In this document: positions 1 to 12,492 of the stretch, one piece after another
Layout: each line of letters begins with the position of its first letter
Position numbering within the stretch: the first letter of the stretch is position 1
NCBI GenBank assembly: GCA_033816765.1
Contig: CM066287.1
Span: 310,001 to 374,000 of the forward strand
Direction: 5' to 3'
Origin: Nothopassalora personata
Taxonomy: Eukaryota > Ascomycota > Dothideomycetes > Mycosphaerellales > Mycosphaerellaceae
DNA: 64,000 nucleotides
Program-made: the position numbers and the translations under genes
The notes under the pieces: generated by a model
What the model was told of the DNA's origin: nothing
What the model saw: the letters and a program-made list of their open reading frames with translations, nothing else
Databases searched by the model: none

Positions 1-450
1 AGCCATCCCTTGAACTCATCTTTCTCAGCCCTGCTGACTTGGGCTTCAATTCAAAATGACATTCTTCACTCGAACAACATCGAGCCTGATCCCTTTCATA
101 GCACCCTCATACCTTCTGAACCGCCTCGCGCTCCGCTATGGCCGATACTCATCAAGAGTCGAAATCCAATCCAGCCCCCTGGTATCTTCCTTCCAGCTTC
201 GCCTCCCGTCCAGGCTTCTCTCATCTCCATCAACCCCATCTCTCTCGTCGAACTCGTTCGCAACACCCTTGCGCCACCCCATAACCCTGCCCACACAATC
301 CTCTCTATCCCTCCCCGGCCACGAGTCCACCAAACGAGTCTCATGAAGATCACTCGATCCACGGCCCCTAACGACATCACATCTGACAGCAGACTCCCAA
401 TTCCTCAAATCATCCTTATGAGCTTCGATTTAACCCCCTGGCCCCATTCC

Positions 451-963
451 TCACCCTCTCCTCGAGTCCTCGTCCACGTCCAGCACCTCCCGCTCCGCAA
501 TCAGCTCCGCTTCCTCGGCGAAAGTGCGTCCGGGGGGCGTGATGCACAGATCGTGCAAACTGGCGTAGGAATAGCCAGGGAAAGCGACGAGGTAGGAGGG
601 TAGCTGCGGAGGTAGAGGTCTGGTTCTATCGCGGATTGCGATGTTCTGGGAGAGGGCGGCGCGTGCGGTCAGGAGGGTACGCGTCAGGGTGCGGAGGCGA
701 GGGAACAGGGGCGGTGGGGATATTGGGTTGGGGCAGTTGAAGGATCTGAGTGGGACTGGAGGCTGGGGGATTGCGGTGGTTTGGTAGAGTTGGTTGAAGG
801 TGTATGTAGGCGGGATTCGAAGAGGGTGTTGGGAGTGATGGGTTGGGGGCGATGGGCGCGGTCACCGAGGAGGGCTGTGGCGCGGTGGTCGAGAAAGTCT
901 TGTTGGAGGGCGATGTAGTGTCGGCGGAGTTCTTTGACTCTTCTCAAGATTTTCCGGGGGCGT
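451..963 (-). pseudogene. Frameshifted relic of an unrecognised protein-coding gene
   Basis: The minus strand carries two protein-like reading frames that hand over to each other. The upstream frame (about 963 to 800) contains an amphipathic, basic stretch with KELRRHYIALQQDFLDHRA. The downstream frame (about 860 to 451) contains a hydrophobic segment reading LPSYLVAFPGYSYASLHDL, followed by an acidic tail rich in Glu and Asp and a TGA stop at 451-453. The switch falls near 800-815 without plausible GT-AG ends, so a single-base indel fits better than an intron. I do not recognise the family. The continuation toward position 1 has stops in every frame. It could be a true pseudogene or a sequencing error in a real gene. 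Confidence 0.4.
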
Positions 964-3900
964 AAGAGTGAGCCCAGCGGTGGCGGTCGGCAATGGCTGA
1001 CCGAGATCAGCTGCTGGCGATTGTCGGTTGACGGGTCAGCGACAGTTTTGTGTGTATTTTGTTTTAGTTTGTTGATGTCTGCTCTGTGTGCCATAACTGT
1101 GATTATGGAGACCGATCCCTCTCTCACACACACACTCTCTCTCTCTCTCCAGAACTTGGCAGCATTGTCTACAATTCTGCAAAGATTCACCGAAAGCCCA
1201 AGGCAGCAGAATGTCATCGCCTACTTCTTCCTCAAGATAAGAATCGCAACTGCGAAGACTCCCATGAGGCACAATCTAATGCTTGGGTCATTAAGCCTCA
1301 GCTGCTGCTTGAGATTCTCTCCCTGGCGAAGCTCATCGTGTATGGTTGTGACACATGGAGCAAGATAATTAATTGTATTGTTGGAGTATCTACAGTGCAA
1401 AAGCAAAGACGTGTATAAGCTACTAGGTTAGGCTGACTAAGCCTGCACATGCTGCATACGTCACAGTATTCACCTATTCACCAAGTATGACACATTTGTT
1501 GATCGTCTCCAGCTGTTCAGTTTCCAGATGTTGCATCGCCTCCATAACTTCATTCTCGGCCTCAAGTCGATCAATTCGTGTGATGGCTGTCAGTCTCTCA
1601 GTCCGTGCTCTCAGAGCTTGGTCTTCGGGATCCTTGAGCTTCTCCTCAAGGCGCTGCTTAGGCGTATAAACCCTGACAGCATCGACAAGGTGTACAACAA
1701 AGCAGCGTCGTGAACTTTATGCCCATGGTCTGAGCTCCAAGAAGGCAGAAGGTTCTTCCTCAGTGCCTTCGGGGCGCTCCCGCGTCGTCTTTTCGGCGAT
1801 CCTGCAGGAGAGCTTCGTCTTGGAGACTTGACAACATGAGGCGGTGGGCAGTACTTACCAACGCAGGTACCAAATTTCCAAAGAATTCACCAGGTCCGAC
1901 TATCTTGCTTTGGGTTTGCGTCGACAACGTCGGTGACATCAGGTCTATGAGCGTTGCTATTAGCCACGTTCCCGTCAACGAAGATGAGTGATATCGCACT
2001 TGCGATTGTCGAATGTCAGGCGATGCCTGGCTTGCGAGAGTCGGTGTGACTGAAATCGATCAGTGTGCACATTGGAAAAAGACAATGGCACTTCATCCAG
2101 TCTCATTATCGAGACCGCCTAGACCGTGCTTTCGTGGTTCATCGACCCGTGACGTGTTGCACTGCTGCTGCGGTGGGATTGCGTTGCGCAGCAATGCAAG
2201 GTCTACGACAGCACAGGCCGTCAGAGGGAACAAACGCGGATAGTGCATCACATGGGTCAGCCTGCTGATGTAGAGAGGGTGACTGTGAGCGAAAGCCTAG
2301 GTCGGTGGATTGTATGCCTCTTCGGCTGCAGAATGTATTTGACCTGCTTTGCATTGGACATGTGCCGAGGACAAGCGCTTGTGTCGAGTTGCGAGCCAAG
2401 CTGATGGGCAGTATTTGTCGTAGATCTTGCCTAGCCCTCGATGAAAATGCATATTGTCGTTCGAATGATGGTGTCATTCTCAAAGGCGAAGTCATCATCT
2501 TTGTGCTGAGAGTAGCATGGCGCATGTCGTCAGTGGGCTCCGTGGGATCCACTGCGTTTTGACACACCCTCGGTGATGCTCGGCTGTAACACGAATGAGT
2601 GGAGTTGCCAGTGGGCAGAGAAGTGCCTCACAGGAGCAAAAAAGTGCCTCACAGGAGCAGAGAAGTGCCTCACAGGAAGTGATGGGCTCGCCGGGCAGCG
2701 GAGCTCTCTCGGAAGTGCTCGGGTGCTGAATGTATGCTGTCCACATGGAACATCCTCTTTAAGCTGTCAAATGGCATCGCTTAATAGCAGATCCGGTTAA
2801 TGCACCAGTCCAGCTACACAAATGGTAGTGATGCTTGTATTCGCGATACCAAAACTCACGATGCAATGCCGTTGATCATCCGCCCGATCACCACATGTGA
2901 ACATGGAAGTAGAGACAGCTTGTAGCCCAGAGCTCTTTGCCACGAGCACTGCGAACAAGCCAGGTTCTGTGGGGTAGCATGAAGGCATTGATCGTTCGAT
3001 GTTGGTCCAGCTCTGAGCTATCCTTGCGAGTGGAGCAGTGTCATGTCATGCCACTCGCTGCCCGGAAGGCAAGAAGAAGGTTATCAGTAGAGGGAGACAG
3101 CTGTGTCGATGTACTTGTACTTCGATCCCGAACCCGAAACCTGCGTGATAAGTGCCTACAGGACGGTGGACCTTGGTTGCTGTCGGTCTCCGAAGCTCAA
3201 GAGCCATTGGAAAAGCGAGCGTTGCTTTTGACAAGCTTGACTGTAACTGCCGCTCAGCACGCAAGCAAATCCTGCCGCGGTGTCGTTGTCGTTGTCGTTC
3301 TTGGGGGCTAATGTCCCGCTGTTGAGAGCGCTTCATCATCGCGTCGGAAGACAACTCGGCTTGATGACCAACAACATCCTGACATGACCCCTGATGACGG
3401 AGCTGTCAACTGGCTTTGAGACATGCAGCAGTCTGGTTGGCGTGATGCGATGTATGGTCGCTCAAGCAGATGTCGGCGAGCATTGCTGAAAAGCAGGAGG
3501 TTCAATCATTTCAGCACATCCGATGCCGATGCCGATGTCGTATGTACGCAAAGGCGCCGTGGTTCCCCGCACATACTCAACGTTCAGCTTCGATCGTAGT
3601 CTAATCTATTCCTTGTTGTAGGCGACTGGAGGTCTGAAGAAGCCTGTTGAACACTACCGGTTGTGTTTCAAGGCCTTGACAGCATGGACGCGCACTATCA
3701 ACCCCTACAACACCGTGGTGTGTGTGTACTCAACAGGCGTTGGCTTACAGGGCAGCTTCATGACAAACGACAGCTGGTCTGAACAGGTAGGGAAGCTCCA
3801 TAGTGGTCTAGCGGATGATGATTTGCTATCGCAGCCTGGTAGCGACCCACCACTGTGGTAACGATTCGGCAAGATCTCGGATGTGCAGCCGAGCTGAACC

Positions 3901-6900
3901 AAGTCTCATCAGTGGGGATGTTCGCTAGGATTGACGAAGCCGACGACCCGATTACCATTATTAAGCCACAGTCAATCCACGATGCCGACCAGGGTCGATG
4001 CCTGTAGCACGTTGTGCAGCCTTAACCCGCGATTGCCCTTTAAGGAAGTTGGAGTTGCTATTAATGAGTGCAATGCAGCGTTCGTTTGCAAAACGCTCTT
4101 GCCGCGTATGAATGAGCGCTCAACGGTAGACATTCGTGCCCAAACAAGTCTCGATATCCACGGAAACATGTTAATGACGATGCTCGAGCCACGCAACCAA
4201 ATTGTTGTAGCCGAAGCTGATCAGCGATCTGATCGACCGTCAAACTGCTACCCCTGGCGATCATTCAGGTACCCGCGTTGGTGTAGAGGTTGTAACGAGC
4301 GTCGCAACATCGTCTTTTGCCGGCTCTCGGGCACCGAAACGGTGGTGTCTGGTGAACATCTGCAAGACTGTAAAATCATCGTCTCCCTGCTTTCTGCACG
4401 CGCGTGACGCAGGAACAGGGAGAATCGGTGCGCCATCGTGCTCGACGGCATCGGCGTCTGCATTTCGACATGGTACCTGGCTGACTCGTCGTTTAGCTTG
4501 GGTTTCGAGCACCGCGGCCACGTGGGAGCATTTTACTGTTTGCCGCAAGTCAAATCAGTCAGCGCCGCTGCGCCGACGCGCACGCGTTGCATCATGCGGA
4601 CGTTGGCATGAGTACATCTGAGCGGGTCATCATTGATCATGCCGAGATGCTGTCCGCCAGGGGGTGGGAAATACTCCAGGGCATCAAGCCTGCTTAGAAG
4701 TGCTCAACACGACCCACAATGACGATGACGGCAGCACGCAGCACGCGGCATTTTTCCATTATTGGCAATGCGAAATGCGCCTCGGGAAAGTAGCCTTCTC
4801 CCGTCCTTCTTCCGCGCTTCTCAGACCCCGGCAAGCGAGATGACAGTGTCACAATCCGGTGCTTCGAAGCGGACATGGCGCATAATTTGCCACTAGGGAA
4901 TCAAGTCATGGCTCTTGCAAAGAAAGAAAATTTCTGGTGTGCTGAAACAGCCGGAAGGCGTTTCGCAGCTTCCAAACCGAAGCTTTGGGGCGTACCCCTG
5001 CTGGCTAGCTTGGAAGCTTTGCTAGCAAGCCTAGCAATTCTGGAGCTGTCGGCGGCTGCGAGCGGAAGACGATGAGGCGACCGCCCCGTTCAGCGGTAGC
5101 CCTTGCAGACAAAAGCTGGAGTGGCTTTGACCGTTGTCAGGAGACGGGCATGCATGGTGAGAGGGTAGACGCGCATGTCGTGGGCTGCAAAGTGTGCTGC
5201 GTTTGGCAACTGCCAAAGGGTGTGCAATTAAAGAATATAGGTTGCCGGAATATTCGCCTACGTATGTAGTACAGTACAGTATGAGAGCATGTCGTGATAA
5301 GATCGCCGACGAGGGCGTACACGAGGCCTTGATGAAACGAGCCAAATGGCAGTCGCCGGGATGCCTGACAAGCGACGAGGGGTCCTGTACCGTACAGTAG
5401 GGCGCCGGGAACGCAAAGGATGCGAACACGGGACAGGGCTGAGTTTTGCCTGGGGTGGGCTTGCGCGTGACGCGACACTTCTTCTGCAGCGTTTCAAAAT
5501 TAGCTTTCTTGGCCGACTTCGAAGCTGCTGCCTTGCTCCCTTAACCAGGCAAGCGTTCGTTAAGCACGGACTCACCGCCGTTCACCAGGATGAGCGGCGT
5601 GTGCGCTGCATCATGGGAAATGACCCATCGAACATGGTTGCGTATGACTTGACCATGTCCCTTTCCGCACATATAAGCACTCCTGCCGCGCTACATCTTA
5701 ACAATTCTTTCCTCCAAGAACCACGCACCACATACCCCATTGACTGAGACAACACGACCACACGATCACACGACCACACGGCGATACTACGTTCCACACT
5801 ACACGCAACCATATCAAGCGTCGACCAAACAGATCCAGTGCATTGCCAGCAAGAACAACCACACCATCACCACAATGCCTGCCTCGACATTCCCGCCATG
5901 TCCAGGCCCTGCGCCTACCCGCCCTTTGCCACCCCTACCGACGAAGTGAGAGCCTCGCCACCCGGCATCTCTCGACGGCTCTTCTCAACTTGAGCCGGTA
6001 AGCCTACGCAGTGACAAGAAGGCTACCGTTTCACCACCTCGGAAGCGGCACGGCTACGGGATCATCTGACAACGGATTGATTTCAACCCAGGGCTCGACG
6101 GTATCGACAAGCATCGTCGATATCGTCGACGCTCCTGCGCGATACACTAGGAGTTCGCTCCGCATCGGATCTGGCGTTCATGGTTATCTTACTCGGTTCT
6201 CCCGCGGCGGCGGCGTCCGCCAGCAGAGCTGTGCCAACACTCGCAGCTTCTTTTGCTACAGACCATTTGCTCGCTACTCCATTCACAGCGACAACAATTC
6301 GCTTCCTCCTCCAAAAATTGCGATACACTACATCTACTCTATCTCCGGAGACGATTTTAATGCGACTGTAACCGCCGTCACCGCTGTACCCTATCTTACA
6401 CCGTCGTCATCACTCTTTCTATATTGCTTCGACGCTGCTGGACGGCTTGTATTTGTACTCTGGACTCATAGCCGGTGGTTTTTTACTCTGCGCTCGGTTG
6501 CGACGCACTTGACGGCCGCCTGGACTAGCTATGATGGCTAATGTACTCTATGCTGTTTGACGCTTGTGCGGTACATGGAGGCGTGGGCTGCTTTGGTTAA
6601 CGCGGGATTTGGACTAGGATGGATGTTATACCCCATGGCTGCTGCAGTTAATGCGCGCCTCATCTGATTGTATGGACAGCAAAGGATTTTCATTAATGTT
6701 CAAATGGACATTTGACCCATGTTCACTCCACCTGAGCTTAGTTTCATCTTGCAGCGCGTGATCAATATGTGAGTCACGCTGTCGAACGATAGCCAAGCTC
6801 CAGAGCAGCTTCCCTCGACACCGCAAGGCGACTGTTGTGCGCATTGCGTGCTAACTTCTGGAGAGTTGCATGGGCGCTTGATACGATCTGCATAACATCT

Positions 6901-9336
6901 GTTTTGGCGTAGCTTGCAGCTTTACCGCGAGTCTGCAGGTCACGCATTGATTGACCAGCCGAGTCAGTGTGCTGTCAGGTATGGGAGGACTTGTCAAATC
7001 GTGTTCGCTGCTGGTCGTCATCTGCTTTGCAACGTCCTCAAGCCTTGAGAAGCTCGCTCGCGTTTGCCATTCGAGGAAATGCTACGCTGATGGGCATAGC
7101 TGAAACACGTTGAAGAAAGGGACTTACACTAGAGGTAGCAGCAGCCGGAACGTTCACCGACTTTCAGATAGCACTGAGGACCCTACACAGTATCATCCGT
7201 AGTGCGGTACTTCTTCGCTGGCACGGCACAACAGCTGTCAATGGCAAATGTGCCGCCTGCCACACTGTGCTGAATTCCAGCCTCGTCCGAATGCCACGTC
7301 TTACATATGCTCGAGGAGGCTTCATCATCATCCAAGTCCTGGACCCACTTTCTCTCGCCACGAAGCAACACCAAATGGTTATTTGACGATGAATCGCCAA
7401 TAATAACATGACAGCGTGGCCAGTCCAGACCGCTGTTTCTAGCCTCTAGCCATGTGCCTTTCCCACGTATCTTCCCGTCTTTCGTCCCTGCAGAAATGGC
7501 GCACTGAAGGTTATTGATGTTGAAGTCTGCTTCGAGGGTGTGGCTGAGGATCGACATGGCTAAGCTGGAGGTGGGCGTTTGGCCATCAAGCGCCGCTATC
7601 GGATCTTCTCGAAGAAGATCTCAAATGCACTGGAGCGACATGGATGTCGACACCGCACCTCATCCGTATTGCTGCATGCATGATGCTATTTTGATGAAGC
7701 CACGATGAAAGGAGAACGTCTCTCATCGTGTTGCGCCTCCGTAAGCTGCAGGCGCCTTCCGCGGAGTCTTGCGCCGACACCCCTTAGAATTGGTTCTATG
7801 TCCGGGTCCTGGCACATTGACTGAGTTTGACTCTCGGCATTGTCTCGTCAGGCCCCACGCAATTGTCGGGAGATGAGGCTCAGCATCAGCCATCCGGACG
7901 ACCTGATACTTACTCATGCTCGAAACGCTCCTGATCCCTGCTGCTGAAAGTGGACACGTCTCCGGAAGAGCCTCTTTGAACTCAAAGGCCACGACGATGA
8001 GGAAGGTTGTACCGGGAGTCGTATGCGTACTGTGATTACTTGACTTTTCTTTATGATTGAGCTTCGTCAGCATTTCGTCAGGATTGCCTGACTGGATTTT
8101 GATGGCCAATCTCCCTGGTTCATGGACGTGGTGACATATGATTCAAGCGGCGATGGTTGAACATGCCGTTTTCCGAACTGTATACATCACGGCTGAGACG
8201 GCAGAGGTCTCGAGTCCTGCCACCATATGTTCCGTGGCGGTCTGCTGGAGAGACCATAGGGACTCCGCCTTTACCCACATAACAAGCTGGTGAAGCCGCC
8301 GCGCTTCTCGCACGAAACAGCACGAAACAGCACGAAACAATGGAAACGCCGTCTCACGACGCCGTCTTCTTCGACCACGAATCCATCTCACATGGCACCG
8401 CAAGCAGACTCCAAGGGCTTGAAAATGCGAGCAACGAGAGAGATCGCAAACCGCTCACACATGTTTTAGAATCTTCCATGTCGGCCGGCTTGAAGATAGC
8501 AACAGTTCGCATATTCGTTCGCATGAGCTGAAACGCCTGAAGAGACGAAGCGCGTTTACGAACCAGGTTACCCAGCCTATAGAGCTTCAGCACATGCGTC
8601 GAAACTACCAACTTTTCGGCGCGTCCGGGTCATGGTGGCACAGTTTCTTCTCCTGCGTTGACCCTGGCGGCTTACGAGTTGAGATTGCGGGTGTCTTGCA
8701 TTTGGTTGCCGTATGCCGGCAGTCAGAGAGTGCCGCGCTCACGGTATTGCTTAAGGATCATGGATACCGTGCTGTTATGGATCCGGTGTCCGGCTTTGTG
8801 GCCCGACATGATCGAGCGAGCGATCTCGTGCTGGCCTTTTCACGAACGACTAACGTTTCTGAGACCGCGACGACTCAAGCCTTGTACGTGCATACGTCGG
8901 ACACGACCTGTACTGCGAAGGGGTTTTTGCTGCCACAATCAAGCAGCTGGTTTGACGACTTCCGAATCCAGTAGATGTTCCACGATCCAGGGCGGCAGAA
9001 TTCGTTGCGGGATCTTCCTGTATCAGAGACCACAGTAATCCAGAGGTGTACTAGAGTGCCGTACTCGTCGTCCTCGGACCCCGTTTGGCAGGGCTGAGGA
9101 CGTCAAATCATGTCCAAGACAGGCAATCGCAACACCATTATTTTGATCACGAATGTAGGCCCAGGTCCGGGAGTTTTGGCAATACAACACCGGCAACAGC
9201 AAAATATACATGGGGACACAATACGAGCAAGACATGTGCAGCATCTGCACCTCGCCGTCGCCGCCATCTCGGCCGTACCCGGGACCCACCGCACAACCGA
9301 TGTATTCGACTCTGACTACTCATCCGAACAGCGACC
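964..9336. other. 8.4-kb stretch with no supportable protein gene
   Basis: Both strands carry only short, mutually overlapping open frames without recognisable domains, conserved-looking starts or paired splice sites. A TATA-like box (around 5669-5676) lies upstream of a proline-rich 24-residue open frame starting at 5874, but the frame ends at once and I cannot support a gene. A minus-strand frame at 7183-7557 and a plus-strand frame at 8594-8974 are somewhat protein-like but match nothing I know. Base composition is near 50% GC and is not RIP-like. Confidence 0.6.
2615..2677. repeat. 3 x 21-bp tandem repeat
   Basis: Three adjacent 21-base units start at 2615, 2636 and 2657. Units 1 and 3 are identical; unit 2 differs by two G-to-A changes. 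The core is AAGTGCCTCACAGGAGC. No open frame of note uses it. Confidence 0.85.
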
Positions 9337-9418
9337 GGCGTTGTGGCAGAGTGGTCTAACGCGAATGACTAGAAATCATTTCTCTTCGGAGGCGCATGTT
9401 CGAATCATGCCAACGTCG
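9337..9418 (+). tRNA. tRNA-Ser (anticodon AGA)
   Basis: The sequence folds as a class II tRNA. The acceptor stem GGCGTTG (9337-9343) pairs with CAACGTC (9411-9417), with one G-U pair, followed by a G discriminator base (9418). The five-pair anticodon stem AATGA/TCATT encloses the loop CTAGAAA with anticodon AGA at 9371-9373, which reads UCU serine codons. A long variable arm CTC-TTCG-GAG is present, as serine tRNAs require. The T arm is a perfect five-pair GCATG/CATGC stem around TTCGAAT. There is no intron. The D stem is the weakest part, with one mismatch. The gene stands alone, several kilobases from any protein gene. Confidence 0.93.
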
Positions 9419-10511
9419 CTCTTATTTTGGCTCTTGTTAGCGCGATGGTGTGGTTTAGACCTCACTTTCTCCCCAGCAGCAACCTCGGATGACTACTTCG
9501 TGACTCCAACCATATCAGGCAAGTCAGCGATACTATTACATCCCATGAGAGCTTGCCCTTATTGCTGTTGAGATGGCTTTCTGGGCGGCGGATATGCTGC
9601 TGTGTTGCATGTTGTAAGGTGAGGTGAAATTCCGACAACTGCTATGTCTTGGCATCACTGCTTGTGCTTTCACACTGACTGGGAGGATGTACAGAGTCTA
9701 CCGAACGACTTCGACATGATGAAATCTAATAGAATCCCATTGGGCGTAGCCAATCCGCTACATCACGGTAACGGCATCATCGTAGCCCAACATCGGTTCT
9801 AGCAGGCTCCATCATTGAACGTCAATGCTGCTTTTGCGGCTTCTGCCGATGTGTAGCGACACAAATCAAGCAGTAATTGCGCTGTCCAATAGCAACATTT
9901 TCCTGTCTCCGTCGACGTCTGATGTATAGCCATGCATTTCCCACTGAAATATCAAGACCGAAGCCTGGGCTTGGCATTAAATCGTATACAATAACAACAA
10001 CAATCCAATGTCATCCAGCTTCTCGATCAGCACGCCTCCACATCACTCCGCACCCACAAGAGATGCTTGGGTGATTCCAAGTTCACCTAAGCCGGCATAA
10101 CACCGACCCTGTCTGCTTCACCGATATCGATTGCGTTCCATCAGACACTGCGGCGCTCCTATTACAGTACAACCCATGATTGAACGGACCTCGTGGCGTG
10201 TACGTCCTCGATACTGTCTGTCGTCGGGCCCTGCCCTCAAAGATGAGATGTTCTAGGAGCTGTAACGATTACTAGTGGATGGGCGAGATAGTTCACGACT
10301 TGGAGGCACAACTTGGGATATTCGGAACTTTTAGCTGTTCAAGCGGTAGAAGAAGAAGGAGTCCTCTTTCGGGATTCCTAAGCTCGATGGTGGATGACTT
10401 TCAAAGGATTTAGCCACAATATTGACAGCGGAGCCGCCCCCGGTAAGGCTGGATGTTGTTTGTACATAGGAATACAACGCCTGTCGTCGTCGGACACGTA
10501 GAGCTGAGCAC
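9419..10511. other. Intergenic, nothing recognised
   Basis: Only short open frames are present. No repeat, RNA or domain was seen between the tRNA and the hAT-type element. Confidence 0.5.
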
Positions 10512-10519
10512 ATCGTGGC

Positions 10520-10759
10520 CAGACTGGCCAACAAGCAAGTCTGGTCTGTCCAGAAGCCTTGTGCTTGGCAAGCAAACAAGTTATAGGGTCCAGACTTGCT
10601 TGACTCGCTATTTACACCTACGGAAGCCACTTAAATTAACCAACTTGCACGCAAGCCTTGCTATACGCAAGCAAGTTTGATCTCCTAAGACGACTTGTGC
10701 TTGGCAAGCAAACAAGTGAGAGGGTTCAGACTTGCTTGACTTGTTTGTTGGCCAGTCTG
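10520..10759. mobile_element. hAT-type non-autonomous element (MITE), 240 bp
   Basis: The ends are terminal inverted repeats beginning CAGACTGGCCAACAA, with a single mismatch in the next bases. The element is flanked by a perfect 8-bp direct duplication, ATCGTGGC, at 10512-10519 and 10760-10767. An 8-bp target-site duplication and TIRs starting CAG are typical of the hAT superfamily. The interior has no transposase and is built from repeated and inverted copies of CTTGTGCTTGGCAAGCAAAC and CAGACTTGCTTGACT, which would fold extensively. Related but degenerate sequence occurs at 19484-19672. Confidence 0.9.
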
Positions 10760-10767
10760 ATCGTGGC

Positions 10768-11657
10768 TATGCTTTTGCCTTATCCGGTACAGTCCCTGAG
10801 CTCTCGAAGGGCGCGCTAGGGTACATTTCTCGGCGAGGTGTGTGCGGCATCGCGATCTCTTGTTCAGCAAGTAGGGTCTTGTCGCTGCTCTCTCGCTTGA
10901 TGTTTATGTGGTAGAATTGGTTGGAAACCCCTCTCCATTGCCGACACAGTACAGTACAGCTGAAGGTGTTGAATGCGTCTTTCTCAGACCACATGTACAT
11001 TTCTAGATCGGTCCTATCACGTAGCCTGCCCGGGATCACGAAGCATCTGGGCCATCTGAGGTGGACAGGTTTTGCATGTCCCGGTGCTGGTGGTGGTAAT
11101 GGTGGTGCATTCTACACGCCAGGCATTATCTCCAGGTATCACGACCTTTCCCATCGGTACCAGAGGTATTACCCCAAGTAAAGTATGGGGATTACTCGAA
11201 AGCCGAGATCTGAAAGTCTGCCTCTGTTAAGGATGGATGAGAAGTTTGCGTGGCCGGGACATCTTTGCTTAGGAACCACAACCACTCCAGCCATCGCTCG
11301 CTATCCTTTCGCCCGTCGGTCATCTTCGTCATCATAATGATAAAGCTTTACCATCACCTTGTCTCGACCACTTCAATCGCCACTATGCGTACTTCATCGG
11401 GCGTGAGTGAAGTGTCGACTTGTCTGTTCTGTCGACCGGGTCGAGATCTTCCATGATGGGATGTCCAGCCCATGGCAAAGAACCGGTCGCGCCTGTCGGT
11501 GCATTCAAACGAGAAGAATTCAGATACGGTAAGCGATATATTGATTTGCATGTCCATCTGGTCTTGAGGCAGTCCCATGCGTATACGCATCGGCCTAGAG
11601 AGGCGAGTAGGTGGGAGGGACTTGTCGTGGTGTTTGGCATTGCCGGTCACCTCAACT
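10768..11657. other. Intergenic, nothing recognised
   Basis: There are short open frames only. The stretch separates the two DNA transposons and is itself unremarkable. Confidence 0.5.
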
Positions 11658-11667
11658 GCCACATATG

Positions 11668-12260
11668 CGGTGAATTACTCCCATGGGGACAATTATGTCA
11701 GAAATTACTTCCATAGGGATCATTATGCAAAAATTACTCCTATAGGGACTTATCGGGGTGCCAAATTACTGCCATGGGGACACATTATAGCAATCTTTAG
11801 CCTTCAACTTAGGGCATATGTTAGGCTGCAAAAAGATAGGTATGTTAGCTGTAGGTGCAAAAAGTGAATTTTTTGCACCTACAACATAGTTAACCATTAT
11901 TTCTGTAGATGCTGAACACACTGCAGTGTGACGATGTTGCTCCGAATGTCGGCTCTCGACTATGCTCCCCGAGCTACTCTTTACCTACTCGCAACTTATA
12001 CAAGCTAGCAACTTATACAAGCTACGAGCTGCGAGTCGTTAGGATTAAAACGTACTACTATTATTTAACATGCTCGTGTAAGCTAGCAGAGTATATGCAT
12101 TAATAGTAGTACATAAAGAAGTCGTAAAGAGCGACTGCTATAATGTGTCCCTAAAGCAGTAATTTGGCATCCCTATAAGTCCTTATAGCAGTAATTTTTA
12201 CGTAATTGTCCCTATAGGAGTAATAAACGACATAATTGTCCCTATGGGAGTAATTCACCG
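11668..12260. mobile_element. Long-TIR element, Mutator-like, 593 bp
   Basis: The two ends are inverted copies of each other over roughly 130 bases, starting CGGTGAATTACTCCCAT on the left and ending with its complement on the right. A perfect 10-bp duplication, GCCACATATG, flanks the element at 11658-11667 and 12261-12270. Long TIRs with a 9-11 bp duplication fit Mutator-like elements. Each TIR is internally repetitive: four copies of an AATTACT-CCAT-GGGAC motif about 30 bases apart (near 11673, 11703, 11733 and 11764), mirrored on the right. The central 350 bases are AT-rich and contain no transposase. It is a non-autonomous or foldback element. Confidence 0.88.
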
Positions 12261-12492
12261 GCCACATATGTATCCATTCGATTCCCATCTCGCTTTCCCA
12301 CAGACAAACATTCCCTAGTTACTCGGCTCTCGCTCGATCTCCGATATAATCCAAACGCACCCAAAGTACAGGGACTTCCACGAGGCAGACAATGTGCGGC
12401 ATCGAATAGTGTCTTGAAAGTTCCCGCTTGCCTTAGGCTATGCTATGCAAGGCATAGTCCACATAGTGGCCGTCGAAGTTTCGTGGTGCGGG

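Noticed and set aside
10..603. 197-residue plus-strand open frame at the left edge
   Set aside because: Pro/Ser-rich composition is the reflection of a better minus-strand frame in the same DNA; no domain and no supporting splice sites.
684..1217. Full 177-residue minus-strand frame as one gene
   Set aside because: Only the last third is protein-like; the first part runs over a CT/GA microsatellite, and the true sense switches frame near 800.
6011..6541. 176-residue open frame after a TATA-like promoter
   Set aside because: Ser/Thr/Tyr-rich with no domain. A spliced alternative from the ATG at 5874 ends after a few codons and is equally unsupported.
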